NCBI GenBank assembly: GCA_963989385.1
Contig: OZ022509.1
Coordinates: forward strand, 53,460,271 to 53,524,270
Source of the DNA: Ctena decussata
Taxonomy: Eukaryota; Mollusca; Bivalvia; Lucinida; Lucinidae
Length of the DNA stretch: 64,000 bases
Direction: 5' to 3'
Shown here piece by piece: positions 22,365 to 34,083 of this stretch. Positions within the stretch are counted from its first letter, which is position 1. The number at the start of each line of letters is the position of its first letter. The notes under the pieces were generated by a model, which saw only the letters and a program-made list of their open reading frames with translations, was not told the origin of the DNA and did no database searches. Both the position numbers and the translations under genes were made by a program.

Positions 22365-25300
22365 GCCTTCTGTACGTTGGGGCATTAACGTGTAACGTCA
22401 ACGTTACTTACACTACCCAAATTTACATATTCACGTTATAATAGAAAATACACATTGGTATACAAATGTTAGTATTCGCCCTAAATAATGTTGGGTTTTG
22501 TCTGCTAGTACATAAATCGCTGTTTCAAGGTAATTGACATTGTCAACGATAAGTTGACTAACCCGTATAACGTAGTTTACGTTGTATTTGACGTTTTTCC
22601 CCTTCAGTGTCTAAATACTTGTAATATAAGGAGAAAATTGTAAGAATGAAGTGAAGAGAAAAGTAATTGTTATATATATGACTGTTTCAATAGTCTGGTA
22701 TAAAAATAAAAAACTAAAGTCTTACAAAACTCATCAGCAGTCACGATAAATATATAACGTATATAACCACTACAAAAACTCGGGAAAAAAAAACAACCAG
22801 ACTAAATCTCTGAATTGGTGGACTGAAGTTTATACGTGCTCCATCAATCTTCTTTGATTCATGCACAGCTTAGATAAGTTAGACAGCAGTTAGCAGTGGA
22901 TATATTAAATGTGGACAGAAACTTATTTTTGAAGAATTTAACCTACAAAATGACGAGAAAAGCTAAGAAAGCAACATCAGCTGCATTTCGTTTTTAATAT
23001 TATTTATAGTATGTCTTAAGTAGACACTGTTGTATATGTAAACACGAAGAAATGCCCGTTTTATATGTCCTCAAACTATAAAAAAAATCATTGGGTAGTG
23101 TATATTTGAAATCAATCTAACAGTAATGTTACGTTACATAATTGTAATATGTCGGGGGATAAGATTTGTGAGTCATCTGTTATCAAAAATTTAGTTCCCG
23201 GGCAATATGAATTATTCATTGCTGTAGTATTAGCTTACCACTGGTAGTCAGATGGCAATTTAGCTCTTTGAAATACACAAAAACTCAGCAAGACCCACAT
23301 AGATTGTTATAGCTGAAGCATTTCGACCTTGCCTTCAATTCAGTTTCACTTAAAAGTGACTTCATAAAGATGATTTTTTTAAATTTTATGCATAGAATGA
23401 AATAAGTAAGAGTTGATATATGCTGCAACTGATTAATATTTAGGTTCTCGTCATGATGGGGATAAAACCAATTTCGCGACCTGTGCTGTTGGCTGAGCCA
23501 TTCAATTACCCTACATACAAATATGCAACTGTTACTGCCAGCCGAGGCAATCAAAAGCAGTACCAACTCCCCCAAAAGGGATACACACCATTTTTTCTAT
23601 GCTGTCAGTCGAATCGTCAGCCACGAGCCTCTTTGCACAGTAACTGCTTTACATAGATTAGCAAATATGTGTGGCTCCCGTGATCATAACTTACATATTA
23701 ATTTGTGTTCTACATGATCTGTTTATGCAGCTCCCGGCCATCAAATACATTACAAACTATTAACAATGTGTAATTTAAGGCTGATAGAAAGTGACATACT
23801 TTATAACGCATACATCATTCTGTTATCAACTTGTTCAGGAGTTCTATTTTTCATTATGTTGTTACAAATATTTAACTGGTCAGGTAATTTTGCAAACCCC
23901 ATGGTTTTATTCCCACTTGTTGTTACTATCACGGACTAAAGGTGTTACGAAATACAAATTTCAGTCAGACAATTTTTCAATATGTAAGCAACTAAAATTG
24001 TTGTTTGTATATTGCCAAAATGCTGTATTCCCTAACAGTATTTAATAAATTTGGACAAAGATGATAAGATAAGCAGTAAGATGTCATAAATAAGCAGTTT
24101 TCAACCATATTTATTGCTAAAAAGTAAACAATATGGTAATACAAGGTCACAGAGATCAAATGCAGTAAGTTATTTAGGTTAACCCTTCCTTGGCATGTAT
24201 AGGTATGCACTATTTCTATTGTTTGATTATTTGCTCTTTAGAAATACTGTATTGCTAGTTTAGGATATCGGAAATGAAGAATCCATAAACTCGCAATAAA
24301 TACGTTGTATACGTTACTTGTTCCGCCTTTCTTTTCTTTCATTTTTTTCTCAATATTATGCTGCAAAGCATAACTACAGTGTAGGCGAATATATTCTGAA
24401 GGAGAACAACTAAGACTTGCTCATAGATATCTGAACAGCGAGGACTAACATTAATATATTCTGTCATTTTCATTTGCCATTTCATTATGTGTGCAGAGCT
24501 ACTGGAACACTGTCCCTGAAACATTTTTGTCCAACTAAACGTATCTTTATGTTCTTTGGTGAATAGATGCTTTAATAGATGGTTGAATGTAGTTAGATTC
24601 TTTAAGAGATTATCAAAAGTATTTAGACTTTAAAAAGAAAGAAACAAAAGCATAGAAATATAGATCATCTTAAACATAGCATTAATAGATTGCTAAAGTA
24701 TGCTAGTAAACTGCCAGTGTCTCTTTTCTGTATTAAATGTTTCTGATACTATTCTCCCAAACTCCTAGTTGACACATTATTGTTAAATACATAAATAAGC
24801 TAAATAAAGCAATGTATTGTCACTACCATTAATTATTTTCAAAAGTTTGTTTCTTAACTGTAACTCAGCAATGTTGTTTCCCTTGGTAACGTAAAATATA
24901 CGATAGTCTTACAACAGTAAGAAAACGCTGCCAGCAAATATCTACATTAGCTTTGATGCAGAACTGTATTTGGCTTAAGTCTTCAAACTTCAGGTTTACT
25001 GTTCTGCTTTATAGTTTTTTCAGTGTGCACGTAAAAACTATACCAAATCCTGTCAATAAACAAGGTGGTACTACATTTGCATTGTTAATTACTGATTGTT
25101 TCATAATTTTATACTAAACACGTCAAAAGCGCTTAGCTTTTAATGTTATCATACTGATTGTATATCATTTTACTCGAGCCCTATATGCAAAATCTATGCT
25201 GGCTTAGCTGCGGCTTTATCTTTTTTGTCTTTTCTGGTGTGGTATTTTGTTTATTTTTTTAAGTTGTATATAACAAAATTTAACGTATGTTACTGTCTTT

Positions 25301-26395
25301 AGAACTCAAATGTACAAATTGTAAAAGAAACAAACTGGGCAACGCCATTATGAAATACTTTTATCTTTGATATAATAACAAAGTTGCCAGCAAAAAAAAC
25401 AAATGTTTTACGTGTGCAGAATATATATATGCCCTTAACATTACAATTTGTAGTATACTGGTTTTAATCACGTATAAAACACACCTCATGAATCCCTAAG
25501 AGAAATAACTGAGAGAAGTGTTGCTAGGTCCAAGTACACAGTATATCGTAAGAACACCCAGACTTATATATGTTATTGTTTTTTATGTGACAGTGGGAAA
25601 AAACTGATTAAAGGTATTATAATGAAATATTTTAAATGTTAATGTTATTTACGTTACTTCTAGTAATGACTTATCATAGAAAATAAACCAGAATGCATTT
25701 TTTCTTTTATATTTAAAGATTCTTTCATGAAGAAACTGCTACCAACGAAAATAAAATGATTCTATCATCAAATTATGTGAGTTTAACAAAATAGCCCTCG
25801 GTAACGTATATAATCGACCATTATGGCCGACTAAAATGCGTTCAAAATATGGTGGAACTGTTCCTTGCTGTTTAGATAGGCTGGCATATTCAATATTACC
25901 TTTTCCTGTTGTTTTTTAATTCATACAGTGTAGTTCAAGCACTTGAATTATACAGAAAGTGATAATTGTAATATGGAACATTTATTAGGGGGTACTGTGT
26001 TAAACATCCTATTTCTCCCAAAGTATACAAGATAGGTTAATAATTTTTGCAGATCTGAAAAAATCAATAAATTGTCTTTAATACAGTAACAAAGATATGG
26101 TCTAATAATAAAGGAGTAACTTACAAAAAGAAAGTATTTTGGATAGAAATAGCAATTTTGATGGAGTGTAAAGATAAATGTCACGTATATGACACCATGT
26201 GAGCTAAAGTGACCTGTCAAACATCATAACTTTTAGCTACTGGGCTGTTCTATTAGACTCTACTATAACTTTAAACATAGGAAAGTGATTTCTATTTTTT
26301 TTAAATTTTTTATTATTTTTATTTTATGTTTATTTTTTTTAATGGGTAACGTTTGTAACAGGCTGTTACAGCTTAACGCCCCACTCGCCAGAGGG
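22365..26395 (-). mobile_element. TTAA-type ~4.03-kb element (array copy R)
   Basis: Reverse-oriented relative of 15491-19547. Its left end CCTTCTGTACGTTGGGGCAT and right end CGCCCCACTCGCCAGAGGG match the two termini. The flanking TTAA has decayed to GTAA and CTAA. Blocks collinear with the other copy occur throughout, for example around 23460-23560, 24300-24520, 24870-25200, 25440-25500 and 25650-25870. The sequence beyond both ends also matches, so the copies arose by duplication of a larger segment and not by independent insertion. Confidence 0.7.
25948..26220 (-). pseudogene. Partner frame of the 78-codon frame at 15703
   Basis: A 90-codon minus-strand frame with no recognised family. 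Most residues match the frame at 15703-15939. See that entry for why I treat it as a relic or chance frame. Confidence 0.2.
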
Positions 26396-26505
26396 CTAAC
26401 ATGCTGCAAAATACTTCTAAGATGCTGGGCTTTAAGAAAAGTATGGTCTACAAAATTCCCCCTGGGGGCGGGGAGGTAAACCATTTCTGGCTCATGGCCT
26501 ATAAT

Positions 26506-26904
26506 CAAAGCATTTAGTTCGTCTATATTTTAATTAAATATACTAGGGCTAACTGTCGTTATTATACCGATTATTTTTCGACGTAGAATGAATCATTTGC
26601 CTGTGACAGGCCTTGGAAATAGGTCATAAACAAGAAGCGAAACACGCACGTACAATACCAGTGGCGGCAATCACGGTTGCCATGTGCTATACATGCATTT
26701 TCCAAGAATTTGACGTGAATTCAAAGAGGAAATACATGTGACCAGTTGCCGTTTTGCAGTGTGAGTTCGTCCAATATACAAATTCAAGTGATTCCACTAT
26801 GTGAGGCTCAAGCGTCATAGTCCCTCGGTTAAGAAACGATGTAGGTTCGAGGGTACGTGGTTTGTATTTGTTCCTGTTTATTTGGGTTCTTTACAAATGT
26901 ATAC
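26506..26904. other. Intergenic DNA, nothing recognised
   Basis: No gene or repeat is supported between the array and the next TIR element. Confidence 0.45.
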
Positions 26905-27909
26905 ATATGTTCTGCGCAAAGTAGGAATCGGTACAATTCCGGAATTGTCCTGCGCAAAGTAGGAATTCTCACTTTGTTGCGCAAAGTGGGAATTCTTACC
27001 TTGCGCAAAACAATTCCGGAATTGTCTCTGCGCAAAGTGAGAATTGAGACAAAGTGAGAATAATGAAGATGTTCGTGCGGTTAACAACTATATGTATGCA
27101 TTTATTCGTTTGATATGGTCATTTTTATATATTTTTTATTATTATAATTCTGCCAGAACAGAATGTATGAGCATCGAAAACAACTTGCTATATGTCTCTT
27201 ACATCTGTACAAAGTTTCAAAACTTTTCCTTAAAACTGTGAAAGAAATTGATTACACCAACTCGTCATCCTAAATCACCCTTATCAGAAATATTTCTTAG
27301 CTCTGGAAGGCAGTCAAAATAACTTTTTTTTTTTTCAGAAAGCACATAGTAATAGTATATATCTACATTATAACATTTATATAAAGTTTCAACTGATTGC
27401 GCTCAACTTTGGAGTTGATTATTTAAATTTGTCATCCAGTATTAGCCATCATCTACGAATTTCTAAGTTTCAAATGCCGTAATTTTGTCAAACAAATGTT
27501 TTACTTTTCAAAAGGCACATGCACATCTACATGTGTCTGCAGCATATGAACAAAGTACCAAATCAGCTGCTCAAAACTCTGGAAAGAGTTGATTATATGA
27601 GCTTGTCTTCCTCCTGTATTAGCCAAAACCCGAAAAAAAAATCTTTGTATTTTGTCAAAAATATAGATTATTCCTCATTTAAAAGTCAATACCCTGTTAC
27701 TCGTGTCAAGTGAATATTCGATTCCCACTTTGTCCTAAAGATTCCCACTTTGCGCAGACACATTTACCTGTTCGATAAACCACTAACTCCCTTGCGCAAT
27801 TCTAGAATTGTATCGGTACAATTCCGGAATTGTAACACAAAGTGAGAATTCCTACTTTGCGCAGGACAATTTCGGAATTGTACCGATTCCTACTTTGCGC
27901 AGAACATAT
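26905..27909. mobile_element. ~1.0-kb TIR element with TGCGCAAAGTAGGAAT motif arrays
   Basis: Inverted ends begin ATATGTTCTGCGCAAAG on both sides. Each ~150-bp terminal region repeats the word TGCGCAAAGTRGGAAT several times in both orientations, alternating with the palindrome ACAATTCCGGAATTGT (26931, 27007 and 27817 areas). The middle is plain AT-rich DNA. Short frames across the ends are translations of the motif. Clustered subterminal words of this kind usually mark transposase binding sites. The superfamily is not identified. Confidence 0.75.
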
Positions 27910-28088
27910 ACATGTAATCTACTATTACGCAATGCGCAGATCAAATATGACCGCCCCTCGTTCGCGACCGCCACAGGTCTCCAGCCAGTAATGGCGTCAT
28001 TAAAACACTGTTATGCTTCCTCTTTAGCCACGTGACACTCTAGACGTAAGATGTTAAGACGCATGGTTTTGTCTTCTGTGAGACAAAA

Positions 28089-28329
28089 TGAGTCGCGACA
28101 CGAGAAAACCAACAATGTGGTTGTGCGCCCAGCGCAGACTCATATCAGCCTGGGCATCCGCCCAGTCTGATCAGAGTCTTCTGTGTCCGCATGGAGGCTG
28201 CTTAGACCCTTAGCTACCTAGCTATAAGCGCTTAGCAAAGACTTTGATCAAACCGGGCGGATGCCAAGGCTGATCTTAGTCTGCGCTTGGCGCACAACCA
28301 CTTTGTTGGTTTTCTCGTGCCGCGGCTCA
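28089..28329. mobile_element. TGAGCC palindromic MITE, copy 2
   Basis: Starts TGAGTCGCGACACGAGAAAA and ends CTCGTGCCGCGGCTCA, with the complete set of internal stems, including CAGCCTGGGCATCCGCCCAG. Confidence 0.9.
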
Positions 28330-28341
28330 AATAATTTACAG

Positions 28342-30249
28342 CTCGTATATGAGTCATTCTACAAAAATGAAGGAATTTGGGCTTTTTTGTTTTGCAAAAA
28401 ATAACACAACTGATTTCGGTTTGTTTTATTTTAATCTCAACTCTGAATATTTAACAACAATAAACCACTAATTTAGACAAGAGAATTTGCATAATAATAC
28501 ATGTTGGCTTATTTTGATGGCTGTCCTGGTTTAAAATGTCATTCCTGTTACCACAACAAAAAACCTTATTTCCTAAATGAAAAAAATATCGTAGTTATTT
28601 TCTTCTTTCATATTAAAAAGTTCCTGTTTAGACCTCCAAGTTAACAAACTTGTTAAGAGGAAAAATTATTTGTTACTAATAATATAATCAATTACTTATT
28701 ATTTTACTGATACAAAACGTTTTAAGACAAATGCCATCAGATCTATTTTGAGAAATTGAAGGATGAGTATCTTCATTTTCTGCAAAAGGTAGCTGCAGGC
28801 GTCATCTTTCAAACTGGTAAATAAATGCAACAGCAGAACATTGGATTAATTTATATATTGAGCAAAAGTTGACTGGTAACAGGAATGACATTTGGTAACA
28901 GGAATGACAACAATAATTTTCAGCAGTAACATAAATGACAATGTGAATGATATTCAGTAACAAGAATGACAGCTAAACTGAAAGATGATAAAATACCAAA
29001 AGTAACTTGTAATCTGACTAACAGTTAAGTAGAAATCTGGTGAATATGTTTTGGATAAAATGAGCTCTTCAAAGCTCAAAGTGACTGTTCAGTTCACCTT
29101 GAAGGTGGTGATAATCACTCGGATTTGAGGGCAAAGACAAAAATTTGCATAAAATGCTGAAAATTCAACAGATCTTTCCAAACATTAGCAGATGCATTCC
29201 TTATGTAAAATGTGATAAAAGTGTACAATGACTATGTCATCCCTGTTACTTATTCTGTGGATATGTGTCATCCGTGTTACCGCGGCCAACAACAGGCTAA
29301 TGTATGGCGCTTAAAATGTTATGTAAAAGACACGGCATATTCAAATTAGTCTAGTTGAAAGAACTATAAATGTCAAACACAAACATCTTTCATATTTTAC
29401 ATATATAATTGAATTTAAAGTGTCATTCCTGTTACTTTTGGTGGGTAACAGAGATGACAGTAACAGGGATGACAGTAACAGGAATGACAGTAACAGGAAT
29501 GACAAAAAGTATGCAAACTCAGACTTATTTTGCTTTCTGGAGGCAAATACTTGAAAATGTTTACACAATATTATTGATGTTTATCATACTTTTTCATTGT
29601 ATGTATTTTGTTTTATTTGCAGCTTTTTGTTTTTATAGAAAGGTGGGTAACAGGGATGACAGATTACCTGTCTTACTCACTACTTAATTTAGACAATTGT
29701 TTCATATTTACCTCTAAGCAAACTTTGCTTAAAATAATTTAATGTTTTTATAAAATTGGTGCTCCTTACCTCACAAAAGTCCAGTGCAAGGTCATTTTCA
29801 TGGGTAGTAACTCTGTCTAAACTACAACTGCAACTGCGGTAACAGAGTGTGACACGAACTGCGGGACACACCAAAACAAACTTGACACGGCTTCAAATCA
29901 AAACCAACGGGTATACGATGCTTCTGTCATTGGTAGGTTTCTGTCACAGACTTTCATCATGTCTCTTTTTGTTCTGTTTATATTAGCACTTTTTGTCAAA
30001 CTGAAGTTCAATTTTCACTATTATGCAGTGGGACAAGCAAATATAAGGGGGGTAACTCTTAATTTATTTAGAAAGAAATATGAACAACTGAATTAACTAG
30101 CCCAGTCACTATCGTAAATGTTAGATATTCGGTCACTCTAATTAAAACATACTACCAAAGGCAAGATACTTGAAATGGAAAAAAGGTATACAAGTATTTA
30201 GGTGAGGGACAGGAATTCCTCATCTTTTGTAGAATGACTCATATTCGAG
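28342..30249. mobile_element. ~1.9-kb TIR element with a dispersed 15-mer
   Basis: The ends are inverted: CTCGTATATGAGTCATTCTA at the left and TAGAATGACTCATATTCGAG at the right, followed inward by ACAAAA-A/G-ATGA-GGAATT. Inside, GTAACAGGAATGACA or a one- to two-base variant occurs at least 13 times on both strands between 28537 and 29661, three of them joined head to tail at 29460-29504. The frames at 29341-29568 and 29409-29687 overlap the motif and are not supported as genes. No transposase was recognised. Confidence 0.75.
29460..29504 (+). repeat. Three tandem copies of GTAACAGGAATGACA
   Basis: Three back-to-back 15-mers (the first with GG for GA), preceded by a variant at 29445-29459. 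Additional isolated copies lie at 28537, 28876, 28895, 28926, 28957, 29235, 29266, 29421 and 29647. Confidence 0.95.
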
Positions 30250-30584
30250 ATAGTGTCAGCAGTTATTAAACCTGATAAACACACTGGGTTACTCAAAACT
30301 GATTAAAAAATCAGAATTTTTACAGTTTTGACGTTTTTTTCCGATTTGAGATGAATAAGTTCATTTAATGTGGGAGAAAAGTAATCCATAAAGCAATAGA
30401 TAACCCTTTTCGATACTAATCAGTCTTTGAATTGACAGCATTAATAAAAAAAAAAAGAAATTACAGTATGCTTATCTCTGTCTTTCGTCGCCAGATCTTG
30501 TCAGGGTCACTGAGGAGACTTGAATCCGAAACTTCGAAGTATAGCCCATATTCCATCTTTGAATGTGTTCACTGCTCTTGAAGG
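30250..30584. other. AT-rich DNA, nothing recognised
   Basis: Only short A runs are visible before the left arm of the inverted duplication. Confidence 0.45.
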
Positions 30585-30615
30585 AACTCTTTAAGATTTT
30601 ATTTTATATATTTAA

Positions 30616-31055
30616 CCCTAAAAGTGTAAAAAAAAAAAGCAAACGACAAAAGTTACGTCTGAAGAAGTTCAAAACATGTTTTGTCCAAGGCTTACTTCAA
30701 GCTATATCAAAAATTCAAAGACTATATGAGCCATGACACGAGAAAACCAACAAAGTGGATGTGCACCCAGCGCAGACTCAGATCAGCCTGGGCATCCGCC
30801 CAGTCTGATCAGAGTCTTCGCTGTCCGCATGAAGGTAGCTTAGTCCATTTGCTACCCTTTAAGCACTTAGCGAAGAGTCTGACCAGACTGGGTAGATGCC
30901 CTGGCAGATCTGAGTCTGCGTATGGCGCACAACCACATTGTTGGTTTTCTCGTGTCGTGGCTCATATGATAAACAGGGCAGCTCATGATTATCTGCCTCA
31001 TCTGAACCTACTCTGTTTGCAAATTGAATAATTTTCGTTTCTGGTGCTTTAAGTA
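30616..31055 (+). mobile_element. TTAA MITE, AGCGCC family, split by a nested insertion
   Basis: TTAA lies at 30612-30615 and 31056-31059. The halves CCCTAAAAGTG to AATTCAAAGAC and CAGCTCATGATTATCTG to GGTGCTTTAAG together make about 200 bp, the usual size. The hairpin was broken by the TGAGCC element at 30727-30964. The same MITE sits at the equivalent place in the right arm (39422-39617), so it predates the duplication. Confidence 0.85.
30727..30964. mobile_element. TGAGCC palindromic MITE, copy 3 (nested)
   Basis: Inserted into the TTAA MITE with TA on both sides (30725-30726 and 30965-30966). The right-arm MITE at 39422-39617 lacks it, giving an uninterrupted comparison. The termini are TGAGCCATGACACGAGAAAA and CTCGTGTCGTGGCTCA. 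Confidence 0.9.
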
Positions 31056-31855
31056 TTAAGATATATGCAAACTGCGAGCGAATTCTATGACCGAGTTGGT
31101 CAGAGTATGCAAGGATCTGGGCGTCTGACTGTTGATGTCTTGTGTGGGCTGGGATATATGATTCTGGATATGCCTGAGCCATAAAATATATATGCGTGTT
31201 TAACTCTGGTCAGGTTCACAGTTCTAACGACTACTTTCATGTTTGCGTTTTTAAATGAGGCTCAGATCCATGTCTCTACCAATTCAATTTGGAAAATGTC
31301 AAAAGTTAATTCTGTTATGTATTGCCGTCAAGGATTCACTTTCTCCACCAGCGGAAAAGAAGGAAGACATATTGAAACATAAATAGATTGATTGAGTGAT
31401 ACCTAAATAGCCTCGAAAAAAAAAACATCTTTTTTCTTTGTATTATTTGCTTAGTTTTTCCTTATGGTTATCAACGTTCGTACAGGATAGTTTTCTATGT
31501 AAGTTAGTAATCCTACAAGGCAATTTTTGTTTTGTTTTATTGCATAAACATTTCAAACTCTGAGATCAATTCCAATCTACTGGTGGACATTTGACTGACA
31601 TCTTACGTCAGACCACTTAAGCCAGAACTCACGAAAGTGCCAAGTGTAATAGAAACAATCTTTAGTCAGTCTCGCCGAGTACTGTTTATGAAACATGTTA
31701 TTTCGACTTGCAAATATACAGGATATTAACGAATCTGCTGTAAAGATAACTTGACAGACACAAAACAAACAAAACACAACATTGCAAACTGAATATGACA
31801 AAGGTTCGAAGCCATTCGTAGTTCGGTGTTATCTAAAAGTGTTCGGTCTTTGCTA

Positions 31856-33161
31856 CGAGGGTCATTTAGTAAGTTATGCAAACAGCCAAGTTTCAGGCAA
31901 TTGATAATGAAAAGTGAGTCAAGCAGTCCACATTCCTTCATTCGTCTTCCCTTTTTCCGGTCAACAATGTTCAGAAGCGTCGCGGTCTTGCAAATGCCGT
32001 TGCTAGGCAACGGAATATTACTAACATTAGGGGTGCGGCGGTGGCTTCTATTCCTTTATTTTATATCCCTTAGCTTAGTTCAGAACGTTTGTAAATATCT
32101 GAATTTTACTGGGAGATACGTAAAACAATAATACTGGAGTAGTATACAATACCAAAGCTTTGATATTGCCGTCATTCAAGATATGATTACTGTTCCAAGG
32201 AAGATCACTATGTTGTTTGGGCAACTATGAATATCTTATAAAATAAGTACTGCAAGATGTGTTCGCAGCAGATGAAGGGTTTCCTGAAATGACATTTATT
32301 TGTTATCAAAAAGTTTTCTCGAGATGTTTTAAGAATATATAAGATTCGAGTCTTGTTTAGTATCGTCAGCCTTCAAAAGTAAAAAGTATGCAAAGACCAG
32401 GAACTGAAACAATCAAAATCCAAATCCAGCCCTCAAACCATAGTTGGAAACAACTAAGATTACAAATAATCAAGATACAGAGAACATATGGCCAACCGAG
32501 TGAGCAGCTTGTTCCCAAAAGGTGGCCACTCAGCAACCCAAACCGAACCAAAAATAATAAGAACATACATAAGGTAAACCATCACAGAAACTCTGACACC
32601 AAAAACAGGCAACAGAGAACCACAACAGAACTACCGCCTTGGAACGGTCAGTAATGAATTACTGGGGGGCTTAAATCGATTTTACAGGCCCAACCTCACC
32701 CTCAGTTTCTGAAGTGGTACAAAACATTTAGTTGGTTGTTCGGTTCGCATGATAAAAAAAACCAGAGGCAAACGTCCAGAACTAGAAATCTGTAATATCC
32801 TTTGTTACCTCGACCACATTTGTTTGGTGATGTGAAATGATAACTGTCTCTTATTTGAGTTCTTTATATTTAGGGCAATGATTTTAGAACACGAATTCTT
32901 GTAACTTGAAGGAATTATAAACTTTTCTTTTTCTCACCTCCTATAAAAGACGTTGTGTTTGTTCAGTTTCACCACCGGCATTGACTACACCTTTGCATTC
33001 ATCACCTTCCCATTTCTAAGAAAGGCATGTCACATGTATGATTTTAGCACATATATGTATGCGTCTATTATACGTGAGCTGTTTATGATGCAATTTGATT
33101 ACACTAGCTCAATTGAAAAAAAGTTATGACGACGTTTGCAAGACTTCTTGGATGTCCCTCG
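31856..33161. mobile_element. mariner-type element, ~1.3 kb
   Basis: TA flanks (31854-31855, 33162-33163) and inverted ends CGAGGGTCATTTAGTAAGT and a decayed ACTTCTTGGATGTCCCTCG. The right arm of the duplication has the empty site (single TA at 37377-37378 within CTGTTTGTAGC). The length equals a full mariner, but I see no D,D34D-type transposase. The interior at about 32380-32710 contains the dispersed repeat with ACCGCCTTGGAACGGTCA, so the coding region may have been replaced. Confidence 0.75.
31997..32013. promoter_or_regulatory. 17-bp perfect palindrome resembling an RFX X-box
   Basis: CCGTTGCTAGGCAACGG matches the general X-box layout (GTTGC half-site, short spacer, GGCAAC half-site). 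It lies inside the mariner-type element, so a regulatory role is only a possibility. Confidence 0.35.
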
Positions 33162-33379
33162 TACAAACAGTCTGTGATTCCTTTGCATAAGTTCTTCAGA
33201 AACCGTCATCGACTGCAGATGTATAAACTGGTCAAAAGATGTGCGTTTTGCTTCGTCCAGTGGCCCATATGCGCATAGCTTAAGCAGTATAAATGAAGGA
33301 AAATGGTATCAGACAATTTTGATCTTCAAAGATAAGAAAGGAAGCCATGTACGACAGAAAAGCTTGTGTCGCTACACTT

Positions 33380-33729
33380 AGGGGATAACTGTCTTAAAAA
33401 TTGTCATTTGGGGAGGTAAATCATCGGTTTTATGGTCGGAAACTTCACCAGACGCGCCAGCGGAGCTGTAAAACGCAATTTGCGACCATAAAACCGATGA
33501 TTTACCTCCCCTCAATGCAGTTATCCCCATTCTAATGCACTTTCCTACATTTTCACCTTTCATATTGTACTAGCAAGCGTTGTCAGCAACGTAAAACCAA
33601 ACGTCAGCCAATGAGAAGCGACGTTACTTAATGACGTCGGGTTTGCGATAGTATATCGCAGAATATACTATCACAAATTTTTGACGTTATCCAATCAGAC
33701 GTCACGTTATATTCGTAAGTGCATTAGAA
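33380..33729. mobile_element. Composite palindromic element, copy 1
   Basis: Two structures always occur together. First is a hairpin with arms GGGGATAACTGT and TGTCATTTGGGGAGGTAAAT (33381-33531). Second is a ~200-bp segment with inverted ends ATTCTAATGCACTT and AAGTGCATTAGAAT that includes CGTAAAACCAAACGTCAGCC and CAATGAGAAGCGACGT. The right arm of the large duplication has the uninterrupted site (around 37010-37016), which shows the pair inserts as one unit, apparently with a TT duplication. Confidence 0.8.
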
Positions 33730-33868
33730 TTCTGCTTAGTATAGTCTTTCTGAATGGGTGAAAGCTAAACATTGCGATCTCGACGAAAATACTGCAATCA
33801 ATCCTTTGACATGCTTTGCAGCGATTATCTGAAGTTACTGACGTATTTGGGATGAATTCATTGATGAA

Positions 33869-34083
33869 ATTGTTATATACATGTACTTTTGAAAAAAAAA
33901 TGTCTACGAGATTTACCATATGAGCAATACATGTTTTCTGATGCATTTGCATGCTACATAGTAGAGATGCATAAGTAATTTGTTGTCGCAAATGTGTGGT
34001 TTTGTTTTGTCGTCGAATGTTTCACTTTTTTTCTTCTTCTATTGATGTCGTATGATGTATTTTGTGAGTGAGGCTTATGTTGT
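33869..34083. other. Central spacer, nothing recognised
   Basis: Start of the ~3-kb spacer between the inverted arms. Confidence 0.4.

Larger units (their letters stand above)
30585..33868 (+). repeat. Left arm of a ~3-kb inverted duplication
   Basis: Reverse-complement match to 36888-39645 in long collinear blocks: CAAATATACAGGATATTAAC, CGTCAAGGATTCACTTT, CAGTCTCGCCGAG, CATCGACTGCAGATG, TGGCCCATATG and CTTAGTATAGTCTTTCTGA. Private insertions in this arm are the 1.3-kb mariner-type element (31856-33161), the composite palindrome (33380-33729) and the TGAGCC MITE at 30727. The ends are defined only to within tens of bases. Confidence 0.85.

Noticed and set aside
30681..31182. 116- and 107-codon frames on opposite strands
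   Set aside because: Both read through the TGAGCC palindrome and its host MITE.
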